The notes: generated by a model not told the origin, from the letters alone. Shown: positions 46,276 to 56,783, counted from the first letter of the stretch. The stretch is DNA of 58,938 nucleotides from Candidatus Heimdallarchaeota archaeon (GCA_015523565.1 WAKA01000122.1:1-58938); one strand, 5' to 3'. A program made the numbers and translations.

Positions 46276-47772
46276 GTGCAGGATATGAGTGAGGAAACTT
46301 ACGTTGACGTTCTGAGGTATTCAAGTAGGAGAACCTTATTGGGATTGAATGTCATATTGTTGATAGCAGGGGCGGTTTTGGCTTCCTTCATTGCTTTTTC
46401 TCTGAGTAATTTGCTGGCTGACAATAATATAGGAGATAATATTCTTTCATTTTTTGTTTTGATGTTGTACTTTTTCATTTTCATCATGATAGTAATGTTT
46501 ATCGAATATTTTTTCTCCATTGGATTATTTTATTCACAGAAAACAAGAATTGCAGGATTTTTGGTTTTCATTGGCATTTCCTTTTCTTTTGGGTTTTCAC
46601 TTGCTTTGATCAAGTATACAGATAAAGTGAATGTTGAATTGGTCTCTACACTTTACTTTCTTTCAACTTTGGCGTCTCTAGGAAATGGTGTATTCTTCCT
46701 TTTGACTGCAAGTGGACCGAAAACGGAAACAGACATCAGAAGAAGGTTTGATGAAATAAAGGAAGAAATTGCTGAAAAGAAAATATCGGACATGAAAATT
46801 GATGAAGCCCTTCGAAGAGCCGAACGTTGGATTATTAATAAGCAAAGAGATGATGGTACGTGGGGAGAAAAAGAGCCTTTATTTGAAACCGCCTCAGTAG
46901 GTAGAATGTTTCTATTGACAAATCGTGGACCAGATTATTCTTGGATTAAAATTGTTGATGGAAATGAAGAAATGCGCACAGTTGAACAGATTTATTACTT
47001 GGTTTTGGAAGCACTTGAAACTGCCTCAATTCAAGAAACCTATCAAAGCCTCCTTCCTGTACTTTTTACGTTAACCGTCAATAATGAAATCATCAACTTT
47101 GATGACATAGCCATTCTTGAACAACGTGCAAAGCTTGCCAATTTCAGTGAGTGGGATTTTGTTAGCCAATTGGAAAAGAAAGAAGCAAAACTTACGAAAG
47201 AAATTCCACCACTAGTTGCATTGGGACCGATTTTCAAATATATGGAAGATTATGAAGGTGCACAAATCGTGGCAGACATTTTGGCAAATACATTCAACAT
47301 TATTATGAATAGGTCTGTCAAAAGATTTGCAAGCATAGAAGACGATACCGAAATCCCCATGCTCATTATTGGTGCATTGTATAATTCATTGGTTGAGTTA
47401 TTGGAAAGAGAACCTTACTCTAAGGCACCTGAAATGTATGGTAATCAACAAAACACATTAGACATGTTGGGAATTTCCCTTCCATCTCAAGGGGGAAAAA
47501 TCAAGGCAGAAGTTCGTTTAGGAAGAGTCAGAGAATACTTAAAGTCAAACCAAGAAATTGATGGATCTTGGGATGGAACCATAACTGCAACAGCGGAATG
47601 CCTTAGGGCAATAGCCCATGGAGACTCAATCGAAAGCAACGAGGTCAAATTTGCAACATATTTCCTTATTGCACAGCAGAAGCCAGACGGTTCATGGAAT
47701 AATGATATAGTGACAACCACACAAGTCATAAAGGCACTTTGGGCAGTCCAGTCAAGAATCATCATTCATTGA
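46276..47772 (+). CDS. Four-TM protein with prenyltransferase/terpene-cyclase-like (QW) alpha-toroid domain
   Basis: N-terminal TMs; QRDDGTWGEKE, NQEIDGSWDGTI and QQKPDGSWNNDI QW-type motifs. Confidence 0.7.
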   Translation: MQDMSEETYVDVLRYSSRRTLLGLNVILLIAGAVLASFIAFSLSNLLADNNIGDNILSFFVLMLYFFIFIMIVMFIEYFFSIGLFYSQKTRIAGFLVFIGISFSFGFSLALIKYTDKVNVELVSTLYFLSTLASLGNGVFFLLTASGPKTETDIRRRFDEIKEEIAEKKISDMKIDEALRRAERWIINKQRDDGTWGEKEPLFETASVGRMFLLTNRGPDYSWIKIVDGNEEMRTVEQIYYLVLEALETASIQETYQSLLPVLFTLTVNNEIINFDDIAILEQRAKLANFSEWDFVSQLEKKEAKLTKEIPPLVALGPIFKYMEDYEGAQIVADILANTFNIIMNRSVKRFASIEDDTEIPMLIIGALYNSLVELLEREPYSKAPEMYGNQQNTLDMLGISLPSQGGKIKAEVRLGRVREYLKSNQEIDGSWDGTITATAECLRAIAHGDSIESNEVKFATYFLIAQQKPDGSWNNDIVTTTQVIKALWAVQSRIIIH

Positions 47773-47773
47773 G

Positions 47774-48589
47774 GTGCAGCAATTGCAATTCTTCTGTGAG
47801 CTTTTATTTGCCTCTATCACATTTATTGCATTAACAGTGGGGGCAATTCAAGACATCCTTACAAGATATACAAGTAATAAGATTTGGATAATCCAAGGAG
47901 CCAGTGGTTTTATCCTGCTAATAATTTGTGGCATTATTGAGCCATACACACCGTTGGAACTTATCGGGATTGGGTTAAACATTGCTTTTGCTGTCTTTTT
48001 TGGGTTCTTGTTCCTATTGATTGGGGCTTGGGGGGCAGGTGATACAAAAGCATTGTTTGCCCTAGGCATTTCATCACCAATTGTGTTTTCATTCATCAAA
48101 ATGGAGATTCCCCCACAATTAAGCCTCGTACCTCTCTTCCTGATAATTGCAAATTTTGTTTACGCAATTGCAATACTGATATTTACAAACCTCATATGGA
48201 ATTTGCTTTCTCTAAGAAAATTTGGAAATTGGTTCAAGGAAACGAATGCATCTATTTTTATAAAATTGGTGACTGTTCTTACAGCAGTTCAAATACCTTT
48301 GGACAAGCTCAAAGTAGAATCGTTCTTGGATCCAATAGAAACTTTCAATGAAAAGTGGCATATTGAATTTTCCATTTTCAATGATTACAACCAAGATGAT
48401 GAAATACTTGAGCAACAGGAAAAAAAATTAAGAAAGGATATCAGGGAGAAAGCAGACGAAACAGGCAGGAAATATATTTGGGTAAGACCACAAATTCCAG
48501 GACTTGTGATTTTCTGGCTTTCATACATAATCTGGATATTTTTTGGTTCTGCAGGTGTAACCATCATCTCATGGGTTATTGGGATTTGA
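47774..48589 (+). CDS. A24 (GxGD) prepilin/preflagellin peptidase
   Basis: GAIQDILTRYTSNKIWII and GAWGAGDTKALFALGI (two catalytic Asp motifs) in a polytopic protein; GTG start 1 nt after upstream stop. Confidence 0.85.
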   Translation: MQQLQFFCELLFASITFIALTVGAIQDILTRYTSNKIWIIQGASGFILLIICGIIEPYTPLELIGIGLNIAFAVFFGFLFLLIGAWGAGDTKALFALGISSPIVFSFIKMEIPPQLSLVPLFLIIANFVYAIAILIFTNLIWNLLSLRKFGNWFKETNASIFIKLVTVLTAVQIPLDKLKVESFLDPIETFNEKWHIEFSIFNDYNQDDEILEQQEKKLRKDIREKADETGRKYIWVRPQIPGLVIFWLSYIIWIFFGSAGVTIISWVIGI

Positions 48590-48658
48590 CATATTTTATT
48601 TTCATTATTTAGAAATTAACCTAAAAATGTTTTAATACAAATCTTAGCTAACAAAAAC

Positions 48659-51133
48659 ATGCAGGACTTCAGTGTTTTGAGAACTGCAAATGTAATTTTT
48701 CTAAGCCTACTACTTGCATTTCCATTAGGTTTCCTTGCAGGTTTGAGAGGCGTGGATGATGTAAGACCCACTGTAACATACAATGGACTAATTGGAAAAG
48801 TGGAAGTATATCGGGATCAAAACAATATACCAGCAATACTTGCTGACAATGTTGAAGACATGTTATATGCGCAGGGGTATGAATTCGCAAGGGATAGGTT
48901 GTTCCAGTTGGAATTCTACAGGTCAATAATAAATGGTGAACTTTCAAGACTTTTTGGAAGGGCAACAATTGAGGCAGATATGTTTCTCAGAACAATTGGA
49001 TTGAAAAGGGCGGCAATTAGAGAGACTAAACAAGCTGATCAAAATTTAGTGAATCTAGTATCTGCTTATGTCCAAGGCATTAACGATTTCATAGATTCCC
49101 ATTTGAACAATTTACCATTGGAATTTCAACTCTTGGGGGTCAATCCAAAGCATTGGACAGTAGAGGATTCCTTTGGAGTTCATGGAATACTTTCATATAA
49201 TTTTGCATTTGGAGGGCTCTGGAATGAGATTGTGCGATATGAGGTTATCAAAAAGGTGGGAACAGAAAAATCATTGGAATTGCTTCCTGTACAGTTTGAA
49301 CCTGCAAAGGAATATATAAGGAATTATGATGAAAGCATTGATATTTTTGGTTCGGGTACATTGCAATTGGCACAGAAGGAAAATGAAGATACGATTTTGG
49401 GATACAACATTCCAGATTTTCTAAAGGATATACTAATGCCAAAACTACCAAAATTCGCATCAAACAATTGGGTGATCTCAGGTGCAAAAACAAAGTATGG
49501 CAAGCCAATTTTAGCAAATGATCCACACTTAGGCCTTTCTGTACCAGGACTTTGGTATTTTGTCACATTGATTGCCAGAAAGGATAACATTCATTTGCAA
49601 GGATATACCATCCCAGGATTGCCGTTTATTGGTCTTGGACATAATCAATATATGGCTTGGGGAGCCACCGCGGCAATAGCGGATTCTGTGGACACCTTTT
49701 ATCTCAAGACAAATGGAGAAAAATATCTAGTGAACAAGACGATTTGGAAGGATTTCAAATATGAAAAACACCAGATACCAGTGAATGGACAAAACCCAAT
49801 TGACTTTACTGTTAAACTAACAGATTTTGGACCGATGATAAATGTAACCATCAATGGAAAGGAAGGCCAACTTGCCTTAAAATGGACATTTTTGGAAGAT
49901 GACCCACGAAACCAGCCATTCAAGGGAATTTACTCATTTATTAGGGCAAAGTCTGTTGATGAGTTTCATGAAGCCCTGAAATATTTGACAGTGCCTGGGT
50001 TTAATTGGGTGTTTGCAGATACGGATGGAAATATTGGTTTACAGCTTAATGCGCAGGTACCAATAAGGACACAGGGATATGGTCTTTTACCTCAAAACGG
50101 ATCATCAGGCAAATCGTTTTGGAATGGATCAATTCCATATGAAATGCAGTACTATGTGAAAAACCCACCTCAAAACTTTCTTTATTCCGCAAACGAAAGA
50201 GTAGATAAAAGAAACCAATTTTATTATTCAGAAACATTTGCTTTGGGATATCGGGCACGAAGAATATCACAAGTGATCGAGAATGGAACAGATTTTTTTG
50301 GGGACAAAGACAATTGGGATCTGCATATGACACAAAAGCTTCAGGCAGACGTAAAAAATTTGGTGGCAGAAGATCTACTTGACCCAATAATTCAAGATCT
50401 TTCAAATCTTGACTTCAACGGATTTGAAAATGCAGGATATTTAAGAAGAGCAGTGAGGCTTCTTGAGAAATGGGATAAAAGAATGGGTGTTAATTCGGTT
50501 GAAGGACTGATATTTACAACATTTACGCTATTTTTTGTCAAAGCAACATTTGAAGATGAACTGGGATGGGAAATGACAAGAAAAATGCAATATCCAAGCA
50601 TAGGAGCAATTGCAAGATTTCTAAATCAAAAACAGAATCTTAACTGGTTTGACAATATCAATACTGCGAAAAATGAATCTGTAATTGACACCGCTGTTGA
50701 GGCTTTAAAACAGTCAATTTCATATCTTATCAATAGCTTTGGTTCCGAAATGGACTCATGGAAATGGGGAAGGGCCCATATAATGAGATTTGAACATCCC
50801 ATGTCCAGTGTCCTCCCATTTTTGGATATCGGGAATGAGGGAATGAATGGAACCTCTTTAACAATCAATGCACTTGAAGGCCCTTGGTTTAGAGCAGACG
50901 GTACAATCAGGTATAATTTTGCATATGGTCCATCAATGCATTTCACAGTTGTCGTTGAAAATAAATGGGGTAATATAGAAATCAATTATCCTCCGGGTGT
51001 GTCAGGAAATATTGGATCAAAGAACTACGACAACCTATACGAAATGTGGAGAGATTTCAAATACTTCTCCCCACCTTTCAATGAAGAGGACATACGCAAT
51101 AACTACAGTTTGGAGGTGGTATATACCAAATGA
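48659..51133 (+). CDS. Penicillin acylase (Ntn-hydrolase, peptidase S45-like)
   Basis: IPAILADNVEDMLYAQGYEFARDRLFQLEFYR; autoprocessing/nucleophile region FASNNWVISGAKTKYGKPILANDPHLGLSVPGLWY; GHNQYMAWGAT. Confidence 0.93.
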   Translation: MQDFSVLRTANVIFLSLLLAFPLGFLAGLRGVDDVRPTVTYNGLIGKVEVYRDQNNIPAILADNVEDMLYAQGYEFARDRLFQLEFYRSIINGELSRLFGRATIEADMFLRTIGLKRAAIRETKQADQNLVNLVSAYVQGINDFIDSHLNNLPLEFQLLGVNPKHWTVEDSFGVHGILSYNFAFGGLWNEIVRYEVIKKVGTEKSLELLPVQFEPAKEYIRNYDESIDIFGSGTLQLAQKENEDTILGYNIPDFLKDILMPKLPKFASNNWVISGAKTKYGKPILANDPHLGLSVPGLWYFVTLIARKDNIHLQGYTIPGLPFIGLGHNQYMAWGATAAIADSVDTFYLKTNGEKYLVNKTIWKDFKYEKHQIPVNGQNPIDFTVKLTDFGPMINVTINGKEGQLALKWTFLEDDPRNQPFKGIYSFIRAKSVDEFHEALKYLTVPGFNWVFADTDGNIGLQLNAQVPIRTQGYGLLPQNGSSGKSFWNGSIPYEMQYYVKNPPQNFLYSANERVDKRNQFYYSETFALGYRARRISQVIENGTDFFGDKDNWDLHMTQKLQADVKNLVAEDLLDPIIQDLSNLDFNGFENAGYLRRAVRLLEKWDKRMGVNSVEGLIFTTFTLFFVKATFEDELGWEMTRKMQYPSIGAIARFLNQKQNLNWFDNINTAKNESVIDTAVEALKQSISYLINSFGSEMDSWKWGRAHIMRFEHPMSSVLPFLDIGNEGMNGTSLTINALEGPWFRADGTIRYNFAYGPSMHFTVVVENKWGNIEINYPPGVSGNIGSKNYDNLYEMWRDFKYFSPPFNEEDIRNNYSLEVVYTK

Positions 51134-51552
51134 AAACAGGAACAAAGGTTTCAGTTACTTTACAGGGATTGGTACTTGCTGTGCTGGGAATTCTCGCAAC
51201 ACAAATGAAATTTCAGAATTTCATTGGGGTATTTTATTATCTGGGAATAGGTGTTGGAATTATAGGGACAATAATTAAAGCAAATGAAATGCAAGGAATA
51301 CAACGAACCATGACAAGCAACCCTATTGTTGCATTGGGATTAGCCCTTGGATTTTTTGGAGCAAACACATTAGCGCCATTTAAGATTACACGTATTCCAT
51401 TTGCATTCCATATTTTCATATTCTTCCTGATTGCCTTTTATTCGTTGATGGATCTTATCTTCTTAAAATTGAAAAGAAGAGAGATTATTACTCTTTATTT
51501 TTCATTATTGACAATTGACCTGCTTATAATTCTTGCAATAATAAATCACTGA
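51130..51552 (+). CDS. Four-TM small membrane protein
   Basis: 140-aa hydrophobic ORF overlapping the acylase stop by 4 bp. Confidence 0.65.
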   Translation: MKTGTKVSVTLQGLVLAVLGILATQMKFQNFIGVFYYLGIGVGIIGTIIKANEMQGIQRTMTSNPIVALGLALGFFGANTLAPFKITRIPFAFHIFIFFLIAFYSLMDLIFLKLKRREIITLYFSLLTIDLLIILAIINH

Positions 51553-51613
51553 ACCCTATTTTATGTTGTGAACAATTCCATAATTTTATCAATCTACTTT
51601 TTTCCATATTATC

Positions 51614-53089
51614 ATGGAATTTGTCCCCTCTGTTGATTTGTTTAAATTTCGAGGAATTGAAACAATGGGGACAACCACAGATAGACTTTATAAAATCAAT
51701 GTATCCCCAGAAGAAGTGCAAAAAATCCCGAATTTATTGATGAAGTTGGGAAACAAAGTGTATTTATCCTTGACAAACGGGAAATCAGACAGTTATAATA
51801 TCCAAGAACTAATTAACCGGCATCATGATATTATGGATCTTTGTAAAGTCAAACCAAGGTATATTGAATTAAAATATCCGTATGATACCTCCTTGTTAGA
51901 GAAAATTCCAGAAGGGACAACCCCTATAATTTGTTTTGAGGATCTGGAAGGAACCGCAAAGATTGACTTCCACATGATCATCAAATTGGCAAAAAAATAT
52001 CCTAATGCAGTCTTTAAGATTTTGGCATCCCCAGAAACAATTATTGAATTGAATCTCCTGATTAGATGGGGAAAGCAATTGACAGAAAATGAAATTAAGC
52101 ATGTCATTCTCTGCAATGGAAGGTTTGAATCATTAACCCCCTATTTATACGAAAAATTTGGAAACCTATTTTTGGAACTTAAGGAAACGCCATACCATGA
52201 TAAGAAATTAGATCCACGGATACATAGTACCCTTGAAAGGATTATTCAACAATTCCAAGAAGAAAACAGTTTTTCAAAGCATGAAATACCATTTGTACAA
52301 CAATTAGTTCAACAAACGGCACCCTTAACACCAAAAATAGCAATCCTTGGCAAAGAGAATCTTGCATTCATTGAAAAAGACATCTTTGATCTTCTCAACA
52401 AGTATTCGAGAAGAGTTACAGGTTCAGTCTATTTGCCTGTCAAATCAGTTGAAGAAACAAATATTTTCATTACAGGCATAGGAAAACAACTATTTAACGG
52501 GTTTTCATTTGTAGGGTTGGAAACAAAAAAAATTGAAGGAATAGATCAATATGACTTGTCCTCTGCAAGAACAGGTGTAACAAGTTTTTTGCTGAAAAGG
52601 GAAACAGAGCTAGTTAGTTTCGACACATATGAAATAATTATGCAAAGCATATTCAATGAAATTAAGGACATGGAAATTGTTAACATATATATTGAAGGTA
52701 TTCATCCAATGCTGTTCTCAATATTGCCGACCATTTATAATCAGGCAAACATGATAAAAATAAGAAACAGGACAAAGACAAAAATTGAAAAAGTAAAGAA
52801 CTACTTTTCAAAAGTTGAACCAGTTGCATCTAAGGAACAATTTAGTTATGACATAATAATTAATTTTGTCCCCTTTGGAACAAAAGGTCTTCCAAATATG
52901 TTGCCATTTCCAAAGAAATTGCTGGAAAATGCAAGGTTGGTGATAGACACAACTGTTTCACCAGTACAGACACCCATTGAAAAAGCAATAAAAAAATATA
53001 ATGCAGTATATTATAACGGTCTTGATATTTTGGCAAGGAAGGCATATGTTGAAGAACAACTAATCAACACAAACATTTTTTCGGAATAA
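51614..53089 (+). CDS. Degenerate AroD-AroE-like (type I dehydroquinase + shikimate-dehydrogenase-like) fusion
   Basis: N-half: PIICFEDLEGTAKIDFHMIIKLAKKYPNAVFKILASPETIIELNLLIRW and LCNGRFESLTPYLYEKFGNLFLE; C-half: SVYLPVKSVEETNIFITGIGKQLFNGFSFVGLETKK and IINFVPFGTKGLPNMLPFPKKLLENARLVIDTTVSPVQTPIEKAIKKYNAVYYNGLDILARKA. Confidence 0.6.
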   Translation: MEFVPSVDLFKFRGIETMGTTTDRLYKINVSPEEVQKIPNLLMKLGNKVYLSLTNGKSDSYNIQELINRHHDIMDLCKVKPRYIELKYPYDTSLLEKIPEGTTPIICFEDLEGTAKIDFHMIIKLAKKYPNAVFKILASPETIIELNLLIRWGKQLTENEIKHVILCNGRFESLTPYLYEKFGNLFLELKETPYHDKKLDPRIHSTLERIIQQFQEENSFSKHEIPFVQQLVQQTAPLTPKIAILGKENLAFIEKDIFDLLNKYSRRVTGSVYLPVKSVEETNIFITGIGKQLFNGFSFVGLETKKIEGIDQYDLSSARTGVTSFLLKRETELVSFDTYEIIMQSIFNEIKDMEIVNIYIEGIHPMLFSILPTIYNQANMIKIRNRTKTKIEKVKNYFSKVEPVASKEQFSYDIIINFVPFGTKGLPNMLPFPKKLLENARLVIDTTVSPVQTPIEKAIKKYNAVYYNGLDILARKAYVEEQLINTNIFSE

Positions 53090-53162
53090 AAAAGAATGTT
53101 TTTTCATTCTGTGAACCATTACAATGCAAAAGATAAAAAAAAATGCCTTTCTTTCTCAGTTC

Positions 53163-54521
53163 ATGAATGATGTTGATGTTGCAATAGTCGGTGGTGGTCC
53201 TTCGGGAGTAGTCGCTGCAATTACTATAGCAAAAGCAGGATACAAAGTTGCCATTCTAGATAAAAAACAAAGAAATAAGATCGGAAATAAAAGCTGTGGC
53301 GACGCCTTGGATAAAGTGGCCCCTGAAATCATGAAAAAGGAGTTGGGAATTGAATTTCCTCACGGAAAAGAACTTCCAACCCCCTTGGATCACCTGACTT
53401 TCGCATCACTTTCATTGAAAAATAAGCTTACTGCACATACACCCGCGTTTATAGTTCACAGACTTCATTATGGTCAAAGACTATTGAAAGAGGCAGAACA
53501 GGCAGGGGCAGAAATCATTGCAAATGCAAAAGTAAGGGATATAATTGTTGAAAACAATCAAATTGTCGGGCTGAAATACTACAATGAAAATGGAATAAAT
53601 GAGATTAGGGCAAAAATTGTCATTGATGCATCAGGATTTGTGGGTGTTGTCAGAAAGATGATTCCAGATCAGATGAAAAATGGGATTGTCTATGAAGTGC
53701 CACCAGAACATACCGTGGCAACATACCGTGAAATTATAAGATTGGAGAAACCCCATGATTTTCAGAAAGAAATAGTTCTTTTGTACCATGAAAAGATTCC
53801 AATTCCAGGATATGCATGGATATTCACAGATGGTGAATATCAACTTAATATTGGAGTTACATGGCCAAAGCACATCCCCTATCCACAAAACAAATCACTC
53901 AAGGACATTTACCATGAAATCCTTGATCCAATGATTGACCCCGCCAGCTACACCGTTAAGCATAAAGGTGGCGGACAGATACCAATAAGACCACCATTTG
54001 ATTCCTTAGTCTTTAATGGGGCTATGTTGGTTGGCGAAGCGGGATGTTTAGTTGACCCAACAACAGCAGAAGGTCATGGACCATCATTGCTATCGGGATA
54101 TAAAGCAGGCAAGGCTGCGATCAAAGCACTTGAAATTGGAGATTTTACTGTCAATGGATTATGGTCTTATAATAAGGACATCATGACATATCCAGGTTCG
54201 ACCCATGCAATGAGTTATCAGGCATTGCAATATCTTAAATCGGTTGGACCAAAAGGTATGGCTTTTTTCCTGAAAAGAAAGATTGTATCTGAAGAGGACT
54301 TGATTGAGATATTTAGGACACGTGAATTTGAATTCACATTGGCAAGAAAAATTAGAAAAGTCTTGCAGGCATTTCCAAGATTTGATTACATGCTTAAGCT
54401 GAAAAAAACAATTCAAAAGGTCGAGTATGCAGACCAACTATACAAATCGTATCCAGAAACACCAGATGGTCTTCAAAAATGGATGGATATAAGGAAAAAA
54501 ACATTGACAGACGATTACTAA
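53163..54521 (+). CDS. Geranylgeranyl reductase family FAD-dependent oxidoreductase
   Basis: DVAIVGGGPSGVVAAITIAKAGYKVAILDKK, KSCGDAL, GAMLVGEAGCLVDPTTAEGHGPSLLSGYKAGK. Confidence 0.9.
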   Translation: MNDVDVAIVGGGPSGVVAAITIAKAGYKVAILDKKQRNKIGNKSCGDALDKVAPEIMKKELGIEFPHGKELPTPLDHLTFASLSLKNKLTAHTPAFIVHRLHYGQRLLKEAEQAGAEIIANAKVRDIIVENNQIVGLKYYNENGINEIRAKIVIDASGFVGVVRKMIPDQMKNGIVYEVPPEHTVATYREIIRLEKPHDFQKEIVLLYHEKIPIPGYAWIFTDGEYQLNIGVTWPKHIPYPQNKSLKDIYHEILDPMIDPASYTVKHKGGGQIPIRPPFDSLVFNGAMLVGEAGCLVDPTTAEGHGPSLLSGYKAGKAAIKALEIGDFTVNGLWSYNKDIMTYPGSTHAMSYQALQYLKSVGPKGMAFFLKRKIVSEEDLIEIFRTREFEFTLARKIRKVLQAFPRFDYMLKLKKTIQKVEYADQLYKSYPETPDGLQKWMDIRKKTLTDDY

Positions 54522-54578
54522 GAGGGGGATATTTTATTTTCCCATATTATTATATGCCCCAATGAGTAATTCTAAATT

Positions 54579-55490
54579 ATGAAAAGAATGTTTGCACTTT
54601 CTCTATTGCTTGTTCTGGCAATAATTATCCCAACTCCATCAATAGCCCAAGAAAAAGTGCTGTCCATAAAAACACCAGAATATTATTTTATTGTGACAAA
54701 GAGTGGTGACGAATATCTAACATCATTAACAATCCTTAACAGAAGCCTTGAAATGAAAGGGAAAATATTTGAGCAGACATTGTCATATCTCGTAGAGGAA
54801 TTGGTCAATAGTGTACCAGATAATTTTGGTACAGGTGAGGGAGACATTTCCATAGATGTAAACTTCAAAACAACATCTTTAACAGGTAATTTGAATTCGT
54901 CTAATCCAAGTCACTCAAACGCGATTGAAATTGTGGAAAACCTTCTAAAGAGATATAATGGGAAATATTACGGCAACCCAAGTCTCTGGATTACAGATTA
55001 TAAAATGACCGTTTTGGAATCCTATCCAGAACAATTTCATTTCGAGGCAATTGTTCAGCGTTATGCAGACCTTTTGGCAGTTGTCTATGATTTCAAGGTC
55101 TATGTATTTGCTTGGAACAAAAACAACGTCACACAAGCAATTGGAAACAAATCAATGCCAGATCCACAAGATGCCGTATTTTCGGATTATGTCATGGAAA
55201 ATATCCCCTCAGGTGGAGGATATGTACAGATAACATTTCCAACTTTTTCATTGAGTTCAGACACAAAAGATACAGTTTTTGCGTTTGTAGTGGATAAATC
55301 TGGTGTATTTTTGGTAATTGATAAAAATGAAACATATGGCGGCATATTCAATGGTTCATTGCCTGAAACAGTTAAATCAACTATTACACAAGGTACTTCT
55401 GTCCAGAACGCAAATTTCCTTTCGGTATCAAGCATTTTTGCACTAATTCCACTGATATTGATTAGAAAAAGAACCAAACTCAATGGATGA
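54579..55490 (+). CDS. Secreted protein with signal peptide and C-terminal TM
   Basis: MKRMFALSLLLVLAIIIPTPSIAQ; C-terminal SIFALIPLILIRKRTK. Confidence 0.65.
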   Translation: MKRMFALSLLLVLAIIIPTPSIAQEKVLSIKTPEYYFIVTKSGDEYLTSLTILNRSLEMKGKIFEQTLSYLVEELVNSVPDNFGTGEGDISIDVNFKTTSLTGNLNSSNPSHSNAIEIVENLLKRYNGKYYGNPSLWITDYKMTVLESYPEQFHFEAIVQRYADLLAVVYDFKVYVFAWNKNNVTQAIGNKSMPDPQDAVFSDYVMENIPSGGGYVQITFPTFSLSSDTKDTVFAFVVDKSGVFLVIDKNETYGGIFNGSLPETVKSTITQGTSVQNANFLSVSSIFALIPLILIRKRTKLNG

Positions 55491-55493
55491 AGG

Positions 55494-56783
55494 TTATACA
55501 CAAGTAAACTTATAGCCATACCTGTCTGTTTCATCTTGCCGATAAATCTTCCTGAAAACCATTTTCATTGGCATATCTACTTCAAGATCTTCATATTCAA
55601 CATCCGTCAATTGGGAAATGACCTTTGGCCCTTCCTCAAATTCAACAAGACCAACACAATAATCCCCTTCCAAAGCCTGTTGTATGTCAAATTCAGGAGG
55701 AGCGGCACCTTTAAGAATCTTGGTGAATGTATACAGTTTACCATATCTTTTCAATGGTTTCCCAGAAACAGTTTGTGAACCACAATTCTTGCAGATCTGT
55801 CTGGGAGGGAAATGAATAAATCCACAATCCTTACACTTTGCGGTGTTTAACCTATATCTGGCACCCTTTTGGGAAAAATAAACAGGGGTCGATATAAAAG
55901 CCCCTTGTGGAATGCTTTCATTCCCAGCGTGTTCCTTCTGCATAAGGTACGTTGGCAACGAAATGTCCTTTCTCCTATCATTGATAATTACAATGGGTTT
56001 TTCAGAAGGTTGCAAAGACAGTGAAGCCCCTCCGTTTTCATCAATTGCATATATGGAGAGTTGCACATCTGAATTAAAATCCAGATGTAACCATGAAAAC
56101 AAAGAAACAAGTCCAGATGTGATGCCACTGAAACCGTTTGTCTTTTGCCCCTTAATTTCAAGGTTGGGAATCATGCGAGACGATTGTTTCAAACTGGAGA
56201 AGTTGATGAAATTGATCGAATTTGGCACGAGATGCTCTTTGACAGTAGATATAAGCATGCTTTCGTCTGCTGGGTCAAAACCTTGTGAGCCATATCGTGA
56301 AGTGGAATATGATGCACTTTCAAAAGTATCAAAAGAAGAAATTTCAACACCACCCTTTCCTACAAAACCCGTAACTGCCGCGGCTGAGCAATAGGCATCC
56401 ACCTTCTCATTTTTTCCACGTGGGCTGTCGACCACTAGGAAAGCGCATCCTTCGTTTCTAGATGCCTCCCAAATTGTCTGTAAAGATCCTACTTCACCAA
56501 TTGGAACATGAACCACATCTGAGGAGTTAATGCCTGTTGCATCAAGAAATACAGCAGAATTGAAATCTTTCCCAGTTGAAAGATACAATCGTTTGGGCAT
56601 TTCCCCAACGGTCTCCACCAGGTCAAGGAATGCATTAACTGCAAGGGTGGTTGCATCCTCGTCAATTCCAAATTTTCCAATGTATGAATATGTTGAAAGG
56701 GCAGGACTTGGATAGAATGCTCTTAAATCAGCAGATGATAACTTGAAACGTGGATAATGTATCGTAAGATGTGTCAAACCCAT
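55494..56783 (-). CDS. HMG-CoA-synthase-like thiolase-fold protein fused to DUF35 Zn-ribbon/OB domain
   Basis: N-terminal thiolase-fold pattern; C-terminal AKCKDCGFIHFPPRQICKNCGSQTVSGKPLKRYGKLYTFTKILKGAAPPEF... Confidence 0.75.
   Translation of the reverse strand: MGLTHLTIHYPRFKLSSADLRAFYPSPALSTYSYIGKFGIDEDATTLAVNAFLDLVETVGEMPKRLYLSTGKDFNSAVFLDATGINSSDVVHVPIGEVGSLQTIWEASRNEGCAFLVVDSPRGKNEKVDAYCSAAAVTGFVGKGGVEISSFDTFESASYSTSRYGSQGFDPADESMLISTVKEHLVPNSINFINFSSLKQSSRMIPNLEIKGQKTNGFSGITSGLVSLFSWLHLDFNSDVQLSIYAIDENGGASLSLQPSEKPIVIINDRRKDISLPTYLMQKEHAGNESIPQGAFISTPVYFSQKGARYRLNTAKCKDCGFIHFPPRQICKNCGSQTVSGKPLKRYGKLYTFTKILKGAAPPEFDIQQALEGDYCVGLVEFEEGPKVISQLTDVEYEDLEVDMPMKMVFRKIYRQDETDRYGYKFTCV

Noticed and set aside
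55912-56394. 160-aa + strand ORF opposite the HMGCS-like/DUF35 gene
   Set aside because: Shadow ORF of a strongly supported minus-strand CDS.
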